A DNA stretch of 64,000 bases from Denitrovibrio sp. (GTDB lineage: Bacteria; Chrysiogenota; Deferribacteres; Deferribacterales; Geovibrionaceae), in contig PKTN01000001.1 of NCBI GenBank assembly GCA_002869185.1, positions 310,001-374,000 of the forward strand. Direction: 5' to 3'. The notes under the pieces were generated by a model. The model did no database searches. It saw nothing but the letters and a program-made list of their open reading frames with translations, and was not told where the DNA came from. The translations under genes and the position numbers were made by a program. This document shows positions 57,818 to 64,000 of this stretch, in pieces. The first letter of the stretch is position 1. Every line of letters starts with the position of its first letter.

Positions 57818-58626
57818 TGTTTATTAATCTAGGCTTGATAGGACAACCACTTAAACATTCTTTTTCTCCGTTTATTCAAACACGTTTTTTTAAAAATTCA
57901 GGTCTAAATGGTGGCTATTGCTGTTTTGAAACAGACGGTGGTCAATCATTGAAGAATACATTCGATACACTTAGAAAATTCTCTTTTAAAGGTGTAAATG
58001 TAACTGTACCTCATAAGCAGGAAGTCTTTGACCTTGTTGACACTTGTGACGATACAGCAAGCTCTATAGGGGCTGTCAACGCTGTACGCATAGGTGAAAA
58101 ACTAGAAGGTTTTAATACTGATGCTATTGGATTCGAGACTATGGTTAAGGATGCAGGGCATGATCTTTCAGGTAAAAACGTTCTACTGCTTGGTTGTGGT
58201 GGAGCATCAATGGCCGTTCTTTATGTTCTCAAAAAATATAATGTAAAACTCACTGTTGTAAATCGTAGCTTAGATAAGGCTGAGAATGTTTTAAAGTCTA
58301 TGAGCTTTGACAACGCTACATTGCAGGATTATAATTTAATAAAGGGTGATAATGAATTTGACTGTATTATCAACGGGACATCTATCGGACTTGAAGATGG
58401 TAACTTCCCAGATATGAGCAGTATAGGATGCAAAAGTATTGCGGTCGATCTGCAATACAAAAAAGGGCTGACACCTTTCTTGAAATCCATGAATCACTCA
58501 GAGTGTAGTAAGCTCGATGGCTTTTCCATGCTGGTTCATCAAGGGGCAAAAGCTTTTGAGATTTGGACGAGTGTTTATCCTGAGTTTTCTGTGGAGACTA
58601 TTGCCGCAGAGCTTGGGATTATATAA
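57817..58626 (+). CDS. aroE: Shikimate dehydrogenase
   Basis: A 269-residue NADP-dependent enzyme of aromatic amino-acid synthesis. The shikimate-binding serines are in LKHSFSPF, the catalytic lysine in NVTVPHK, the aspartate in FNTDAIGF, and the nucleotide loop is LLGCGGASMAVLYVL. GASMAV takes the place of the usual GAARA at the NADP loop. It lies between DUF502 and pilT with no gap. Confidence 0.95.
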   Translation: MFINLGLIGQPLKHSFSPFIQTRFFKNSGLNGGYCCFETDGGQSLKNTFDTLRKFSFKGVNVTVPHKQEVFDLVDTCDDTASSIGAVNAVRIGEKLEGFNTDAIGFETMVKDAGHDLSGKNVLLLGCGGASMAVLYVLKKYNVKLTVVNRSLDKAENVLKSMSFDNATLQDYNLIKGDNEFDCIINGTSIGLEDGNFPDMSSIGCKSIAVDLQYKKGLTPFLKSMNHSECSKLDGFSMLVHQGAKAFEIWTSVYPEFSVETIAAELGII

Positions 58627-58637
58627 GGAGTAAAGAT

Positions 58638-59708
58638 ATGCTTAGTTTACAGGAACTTTTATCAAAAATGGTAGAGATGGGTGCCAGTGACCTTCATATC
58701 ACAGCTGGAACTCCTCCAGTACTTCGTATCAACGGCGACCTGGAACGTATGGAAGGCGAAGAGATGAAGCCTGCTGATACCAGAGCTTTATGCTATAGCA
58801 TTTTGAACGAAGCTCAAAAGAAGAGATTCGAAGAAGAGTGGGAGCTTGACCTTTCATTTGGAATAAAGAACGTTAGCCGTTTCAGAGCTAATATATTTAT
58901 GCAACGTGGTGCTGTTGCTGCTGCTTTCAGAGTTATACCTTATGAGATTCGTGGCTTCGATAAACTTAATGTTCCTCCTGTTGTGACGGAACTTTGTAAT
59001 AAACCTCGTGGACTTGTCCTTGTGACAGGACCTACTGGTAGTGGTAAGTCTAGTACGCTTGCGGCTATGATAGATAAAATTAATTCAGAAGACCCAGTCC
59101 ATATAGTAACAATTGAAGACCCTATAGAGTTTGTTCATCAGCATAAAAAAGCAACGGTTAACCAACGTGAGCTTAATGCTGACACCAAATCATTTAAATC
59201 TGCGCTCAAGTATCTCCTTAGACAAGATCCTGATGTCTGCCTCATAGGTGAGATGCGTGATCTAGAGACTATAGAAGCCGCTCTAACGATAGCTGAGACT
59301 GGACACCTATGTATGGGTACATTACATACAAATGGAGCTGTACAGACTATTAACCGTATCATAGACGTATTCCCTCCACATCAGCAGTCGCAGATTAGAG
59401 CACAGCTCTCTTTTGTTCTTGAGGGGGTGATCTCTCAACAGCTTGTTCAGACCAAAGACGGTAAGGGGAGAGTGATGGTTTGTGAGGTACTGGTCCCTAC
59501 ATCTGCTATTAGAAACCTTATTCGTGAGGATAAACTTCAGCAGGTATATGGGTCTATGCAAACAGGTCAGGGTGAACATGGAATGCAGACTATGAGCCAA
59601 TCGCTTATGAAAGCTCTTAAAGATGGTCTCATCACAAAAGAAGAGGCTATTAATAGATCTAACTATCCAGAAGAGATGAAACAACTCATCAAACGTGAAG
59701 GTATGTAG
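58638..59708 (+). CDS. pilT: Twitching motility/type IV pilus retraction ATPase
   Basis: A 356-residue PilT. Walker A is GPTGSGKSS (131-139), then the Asp box, Walker B LIGEMRDLETIEAAL, and the His box GHLCMGTLHTNGA. The retraction signature AIRNLIRE near residue 285 is present and distinguishes PilT from PilB. It depolymerises type IV pili. No other pilus gene is in the window. It ends in TAG ahead of a strong terminator. Confidence 0.97.
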   Translation: MLSLQELLSKMVEMGASDLHITAGTPPVLRINGDLERMEGEEMKPADTRALCYSILNEAQKKRFEEEWELDLSFGIKNVSRFRANIFMQRGAVAAAFRVIPYEIRGFDKLNVPPVVTELCNKPRGLVLVTGPTGSGKSSTLAAMIDKINSEDPVHIVTIEDPIEFVHQHKKATVNQRELNADTKSFKSALKYLLRQDPDVCLIGEMRDLETIEAALTIAETGHLCMGTLHTNGAVQTINRIIDVFPPHQQSQIRAQLSFVLEGVISQQLVQTKDGKGRVMVCEVLVPTSAIRNLIREDKLQQVYGSMQTGQGEHGMQTMSQSLMKALKDGLITKEEAINRSNYPEEMKQLIKREGM

Positions 59709-59756
59709 ATCTACACCTACAATAATTCCATAAACACAAAAAAATAGATAAATAAA

Positions 59757-59779
59757 AAGGGGTGCTTTTGGCACCCCTT
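59757..59779. terminator. Bidirectional terminator between pilT and the TolC-family gene
   Basis: Perfect stem AAGGGGTGC / GCACCCCTT with a TTTTG loop. The T-rich side is best on the minus strand (CCTTTTTATTTAT), so it mainly ends the efflux operon. Confidence 0.9.
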
Positions 59780-59792
59780 AGTTTGTTATAAT

Positions 59793-61055
59793 CTAAAGTT
59801 TCTTTTCAGTTATTCGTTCGATATCAGCCAAAGCTCTGTGAATATTAAACTTTGCATTGTTGTAAGTATTTTCAGCTCTTGTGAGCATCACTCTAGCATC
59901 CATAAGGTCAGTGTTAGTTGCGACCTTCTGTTTGAACTGATTTTGCGTAATACGGTAGTTCTCTTGAGCTGATGCAAGTTCTTTCTCAGAAGCTTTTAAG
60001 CTGGCGTGCGCAAGATCAAGGTTTTCAACAGAATTTTTCAGTTGAAGAGTCATACTAGCTTTAGTGTTTCTAAGCATAGACATCATATACATCTTTTCAG
60101 CTTGAAGAGACTTCGTAGAGTTATACTTATTAAAACCATCGAAAATGTTCAGGTCGACAGTAAGTGAGAGTGTAGTCTCGTTGTCGTATGCATAGCCTCT
60201 ATCAGAAGGGGAAAAATCCTCTCCGTAAGTGTTGTATGCAGCCCCAAGATTAACCTTTGGGTAGAATTTACTCTTATTAGCCTTAATACTGTATTTTTGA
60301 GCATTAATAAGCTCTGTAAGGTATTTAATCTCACTTCTGTTTTTCATCATATCAGCTTTAAGACTTTCGATGTCGCTTATGCTTCCTGTGTAGTCTGTTA
60401 GAGTAGCAAATTTTTCATCGTTGGCTATATCAGCTCCAGTCAGCTTCTCAAGGTTAAAGATTGCAACCTTGTAAGCACTTGCGGCAGATATAACATTCTG
60501 TTGGCTCGATGCTAGCTCAGATTCAACTTTAAGCACTTCGTTTTTAGCAACATAACCAACTTCATAAGATAGTTTGATATCTTTAAGCTGGTTTTTTAGG
60601 AGCTGGATAGCTTTCTCTGCTACTACTATGCCATCCTGAGCGGCTAGAACATCTATATATGCCTTTTTTACAGACAGAGTGATATCTTCTCTTATTGCCT
60701 GAGTATTGTGCTTAGCGGCAGAGTATGCACTCTTAGCAGCTTTCACATTAAACATGTCGCCGAAACCATTAAATAGATTATAGCCGAGCGTTAAGCTGAT
60801 TGTTGAGTATTCATCTTCTATTGTGCCATAAGCTTTTTCAGAGCTTTTAACGTAAGCGTATTTAGCATCTAACTGAGGAAGATAAGGGGTCTTTGCAGAT
60901 GCAACATTATACTTGCTAGATTCAACTTTATGCTGGCTAGCAAGGATTTCAAAATTATTTTTAAGTGCAGCGTCGACAGCTTCATCAATGGTAATTGCGA
61001 AACTGGTAGAACTTATAAGCAGGGCTACTGCTAGTCCTGATATTACCTTAAACAT
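59793..61055 (-). CDS. TolC-family outer-membrane efflux channel
   Basis: A 420-residue OMP factor. The signal peptide is MFKVISGLAVALLISSTSFA. Two repeated coiled-coil/strand halves follow, with typical phrases SLTLGYNLFNGF and SLTVDLNIFDGFN, and the C-terminal NAKFNIHRALADIERITE. It forms the periplasmic tunnel for the RND pump encoded upstream. The frame opens at a TTG (61076), but GAGAGG places the ATG at 61055, which overlaps the pump stop by eight bases. It ends in TAG. Confidence 0.92.
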   Translation of the reverse strand: MFKVISGLAVALLISSTSFAITIDEAVDAALKNNFEILASQHKVESSKYNVASAKTPYLPQLDAKYAYVKSSEKAYGTIEDEYSTISLTLGYNLFNGFGDMFNVKAAKSAYSAAKHNTQAIREDITLSVKKAYIDVLAAQDGIVVAEKAIQLLKNQLKDIKLSYEVGYVAKNEVLKVESELASSQQNVISAASAYKVAIFNLEKLTGADIANDEKFATLTDYTGSISDIESLKADMMKNRSEIKYLTELINAQKYSIKANKSKFYPKVNLGAAYNTYGEDFSPSDRGYAYDNETTLSLTVDLNIFDGFNKYNSTKSLQAEKMYMMSMLRNTKASMTLQLKNSVENLDLAHASLKASEKELASAQENYRITQNQFKQKVATNTDLMDARVMLTRAENTYNNAKFNIHRALADIERITEKKL

Positions 61056-64000
61056 CCATACCTCTCTTCTTTTCAAATTTTATAACAAAAAGCAACATTG
61101 TTGGTATCAGAAAGACTGTAAAGATAGTCGAAAGTGCTATCCCACCAAGTATAACACCACCAAGACCTCTATAGAGCTCGGAACCTGATCCCGGTGAAAG
61201 GACAAGTGGGAGCATACCAAACAGAGATGTCATTGCACTCATGTAAATAGGGCGAAGCCTTGTTTTAGTAGAGCTCATAACAGCCTCTTTATAGTCCATG
61301 TTGTGTTCTCTTATATTATTCAGAGATTGGTGTACGATAAGGATAGCGTTGTTTACCACAGTACCGATAAGGATTATAAAACCTAGCATTGTAAGGATAT
61401 CCATTGGCTGAAGTATAAGGAATACATTAACCAGTTTAAGCCCTATGAAACCACCAGCAGCCGCGAGTGGGACTGTGAAGATAATGATAAACGGATAGAG
61501 GAAATTACCAAAAAGCGCTGCCATAAGCAGATATGTGATAATCGCTGCAAGAACAAAGTTCCATGAGAGACTGCTAATAGCAGAAGTCAGTTTGTCAGCT
61601 GTACCACTCATATTTATCTTTAGGTCTTTAAACGCTGGGTTACTAAGTATTGCTGGTTTAATCTTATTATTTATAGTTCCCATAGCAGTTTCTATAGGTG
61701 TTGTTTCAGGAGGAGTAACTTGCAGGGTGATAGTCCTATCCATTTCATAGTGACGAACCTGTTGAATACCACTCCCTGGAGTAAGTGTAGCTAGTGTGTT
61801 TAGCGGAACTATATCACCTTTAGGTGTGGCGATGAGTTCGTTTCCAATATCTTCTGGTGTCATACCTGTACTGACTTCATTCTTTACTACTAGATCTATA
61901 CTACTTTGACCGGGTACTTTATATTCACTAACTTTTCTACCATCCATGATAATGTCGATGGCTTTACCGAGTGATGCTGTAGTCATTCCCACTGATTTAA
62001 TCCTATCTCTGTTAGGGATAAAATTAACCTCAGGGTAGGAGACTTCCATAGAAGGGATAGGTCTTATCTGAGCACCAGGGATAGCTTGTGAAAGCATTCC
62101 GTACATCATACCAGATGCCCCTGCAATAAGGTTAAGGTCTGATCCTGAGACGTTTACGTCAATAGAACGTCCTCCACCAATGCCACTTTCAAATATACCT
62201 GACTGTATTGTTACACCAAATATACCCGGGATAGAGTTAACTTCTCTGTTTAGAACAGGGAGAAGCTCTTTAGCTCGTTGTTCTTGATCACTAATAATAC
62301 CTGCGACCATGAATCGTTCTGCACCTACATAGAACATATCTTTGATGGCTGGTAAACCATTTATAGATTTTCTAAATTTATCAGTAGATTTAAACAAGTT
62401 AGTACCAATATCAGTCCTCTCTTCATATGAGAGTCCAGGAGGTGGAATAAATATGCTTAAAAGAAGGTTTCTGTTACCTTGTGGCAGGTATTCTCTAGGT
62501 GGGAATAGCATAACCGCCATACCTACAGAAAAGCCAACCAGAAGTACTATAGTGATGATTCGAGACATAATGCTCTTGGTACATATACCGAGCAGACTCA
62601 TCACTTTATTTACGACAAAAGTACCGAATTTATCAATCTGTCCAAGTTTTTTAATCTCTTTTTGCTCTTTACCTTCTTTCCTTTTAAGTAGCTGAAAGGT
62701 GAAAGCAGGTATAACGGATATAGACACAAAAAGACTTATAAGTACTGATGAAGTAATAGCGATGGCGATATCTTTAAAAAGTTGACCAGCTTCTTCCTGC
62801 ATAAAAACGATAGGAAGAAAAACCGCTACAGTAGTGGCTGTTGATGCAATAACTGCACCCCAAACCTCTTTAGCACCTTGGTAAGCAGAATCGAATGCCG
62901 ATTTACCCATTTTTCTATGTCTGTCGATATTTTCGAGAACAACAATAGCGTTATCCACTAGCATACCAACCGCGAATGAGATACCAGCGAGTGAAATAAC
63001 GTTGAGTGATCTTCCCATAAGTTTAAGGAATATAAATGTTCCAATAATACTAATCGGGATTGCTGTTGCTACAACAATAGTTGATGTCACACTTCTAAGA
63101 AATAGAAGCAGAACTATAACAGCGAGTATCGCACCGATAAAAATATTCTTTTTAACAAGATCAATAGAACCTTGGATATAAGGACGTTGGTCATATACCC
63201 ACATTATCTTTAGACCCTTGTCTTTCATAACGGTAGCATTTAGCTCATTCACAACCTTCTCAACAGAGTCGGTCATTTCTAAAATGTTTGTAGTTGCTTC
63301 AGGTTTAACACCCATAACAATCGCTCTGGTACCGTTATGATACATCGAAGCATCTAGCTTTTCATATCCTTTTTCAACCTTCGCGACATCAGAAAGAAGT
63401 ATCCTGAGTTGACCGTCAGAGCGAATTACAAGGTTTTCAAGTTGTTCGGAGTTAATGAATTCTCCTGTAGTTCTGATACGATAGTTTTTACGACCTACGC
63501 CAAGAACTCCAGCAGATGTATTAACATTTTCTGATCCAATAACATTAGTAATGTCGTCATAGGTAAGACCGTATGAAGCCATTTTTTCTGTGTCTACTAA
63601 GACATGAAGTTGATCTTTAACACCACCAAATACTAGCAGTGATGAAACACCTTTTACCCTCTCAACGTATTGTCTGACTTCATCTTCAAAGAAGGTCATG
63701 AAATAGTTAGCAGGTTTTGGGTTACCATCTATCGATTCAATAACAGTCCATATAACAGGGGAGGACGCTGAACCAGAAGCACTTATAATAGGCTTCTCAA
63801 CGTTGTCAGGATAAGATGATACTTCGTCCAGTTTGTTAGAGACGAGTAGCATTGCGTCGTTAATATCAGTACCTAGTTCAAACTCAAGTGATATTTCGCC
63901 CATACTATTATAAGAGTTAGATTCGATATCTTTTAGCCCTGTAACACCCTTTAAAACATCTTCTTGTTCGTTTATGATCTCGCTTTCGATGTCGTATGGT
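61048..64000 (-). CDS. RND (AcrB/MdtB-type) efflux pump permease, 5' end outside window
   Basis: About 984 residues of an RND permease; the frame continues past the window edge, so roughly 45-60 N-terminal residues are missing. Visible parts are the first porter region (ISLEFELGTDINDAMLLV), the TM4 motif ISFAVGMLVDNAIVVLEN with the proton-relay aspartate, PIVFMQEEAGQLFKDIA, and the TM10-TM12 part with GTVVNNAILIV and GMLPLVLSPGSGSE. It exports drugs, detergents or metals; HAE1 type is more likely than CusA. The adaptor (membrane fusion protein) should lie beyond 64000, since none is seen here. Confidence 0.95.
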   Translation of the reverse strand, partial: PYDIESEIINEQEDVLKGVTGLKDIESNSYNSMGEISLEFELGTDINDAMLLVSNKLDEVSSYPDNVEKPIISASGSASSPVIWTVIESIDGNPKPANYFMTFFEDEVRQYVERVKGVSSLLVFGGVKDQLHVLVDTEKMASYGLTYDDITNVIGSENVNTSAGVLGVGRKNYRIRTTGEFINSEQLENLVIRSDGQLRILLSDVAKVEKGYEKLDASMYHNGTRAIVMGVKPEATTNILEMTDSVEKVVNELNATVMKDKGLKIMWVYDQRPYIQGSIDLVKKNIFIGAILAVIVLLLFLRSVTSTIVVATAIPISIIGTFIFLKLMGRSLNVISLAGISFAVGMLVDNAIVVLENIDRHRKMGKSAFDSAYQGAKEVWGAVIASTATTVAVFLPIVFMQEEAGQLFKDIAIAITSSVLISLFVSISVIPAFTFQLLKRKEGKEQKEIKKLGQIDKFGTFVVNKVMSLLGICTKSIMSRIITIVLLVGFSVGMAVMLFPPREYLPQGNRNLLLSIFIPPPGLSYEERTDIGTNLFKSTDKFRKSINGLPAIKDMFYVGAERFMVAGIISDQEQRAKELLPVLNREVNSIPGIFGVTIQSGIFESGIGGGRSIDVNVSGSDLNLIAGASGMMYGMLSQAIPGAQIRPIPSMEVSYPEVNFIPNRDRIKSVGMTTASLGKAIDIIMDGRKVSEYKVPGQSSIDLVVKNEVSTGMTPEDIGNELIATPKGDIVPLNTLATLTPGSGIQQVRHYEMDRTITLQVTPPETTPIETAMGTINNKIKPAILSNPAFKDLKINMSGTADKLTSAISSLSWNFVLAAIITYLLMAALFGNFLYPFIIIFTVPLAAAGGFIGLKLVNVFLILQPMDILTMLGFIILIGTVVNNAILIVHQSLNNIREHNMDYKEAVMSSTKTRLRPIYMSAMTSLFGMLPLVLSPGSGSELYRGLGGVILGGIALSTIFTVFLIPTMLLFVIKFEKKRGMDV

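Overview
The window is one end-to-end stretch of an AT-rich (about 38-40 % GC by eye) bacterial chromosome with very tight gene packing. Lipopolysaccharide genes (kdsB, kdsC, kdsD, lptA, lptB, lptC), a TolC/RND efflux pair and a periplasmic HtrA protease show a Gram-negative cell envelope. FeoAB, hybrid cluster protein, a succinyl-CoA:acetate CoA-transferase and a heme-type radical SAM enzyme point to an anaerobic or microaerobic, acetate-using respirer. The combination fits Deferribacterota (Denitrovibrio/Geovibrio-like) best, but that is an inference from gene content; nothing here was searched against a database. No rRNA, tRNA, CRISPR array, transposase, phage gene or origin was seen.

Layout. 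1-4571: the end of rodA, a TIGR03960/DUF2344 radical SAM fusion, a DUF2400 protein, thioredoxin and an FmdB zinc ribbon. 4572-7815: the ferrous iron uptake operon feoA-feoB-small Cys protein behind a Fur-type box, then a strongly structured RNA candidate. 7870-20000: an accessory and signalling region with a LuxR-type regulator, an RRM RNA-binding protein, an EAL phosphodiesterase with a possible globin sensor, an AhbD/NirJ-like radical SAM enzyme, a nitrilase-family amidase with a duplicated tail, the CoA-transferase, two paralogous small unknown proteins, a LysE exporter, an interrupted diguanylate cyclase and hcp. 20087-28863: an M23 peptidase, HtrA, a DinG-like helicase, pgi, tilS, hpt and ftsH. 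28968-47963: about 19 kb of almost gapless same-strand genes: folP, the c-di-AMP module cdaA-cdaR-glmM, pdxJ, acpS, Kdo and LPS-export genes with pyrG, then rpoN-hpf-ptsN-hprK-rapZ and a complete mannose-family PTS with HPr and enzyme I. 48037-59708: pgsA, a DUF362 ferredoxin, plsY, the riboflavin genes ribD-ribE-ribBA-ribH, nusB, two small proteins, tldD, a YhaM-like HD nuclease, DUF502, aroE and pilT. 59793-64000 (minus): a TolC-family channel and an RND pump that runs off the window.

How the genes work together. PyrG makes the CTP that KdsB uses to activate Kdo, and KdsD and KdsC supply Kdo precursors in the same operon. HprK sits four genes from an HPr that keeps both the catalytic His and the regulatory Ser, so a full phosphorylation circuit is encoded beside sigma-54. 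CdaA, its regulator and GlmM tie c-di-AMP to cell-wall precursor supply, while separate c-di-GMP enzymes sit in the accessory region.

The most unusual observation is three otherwise intact genes each broken by a single in-frame stop: TAG in tilS (normally essential), TAG in the DUF362 ferredoxin gene and TAA in a diguanylate cyclase. Reading frame and family motifs continue on both sides of each stop. TAG also ends ten ordinary genes in the window, so this is not a simple genome-wide code change; local readthrough, a suppressor, recent nonsense mutation or sequence error are the alternatives.
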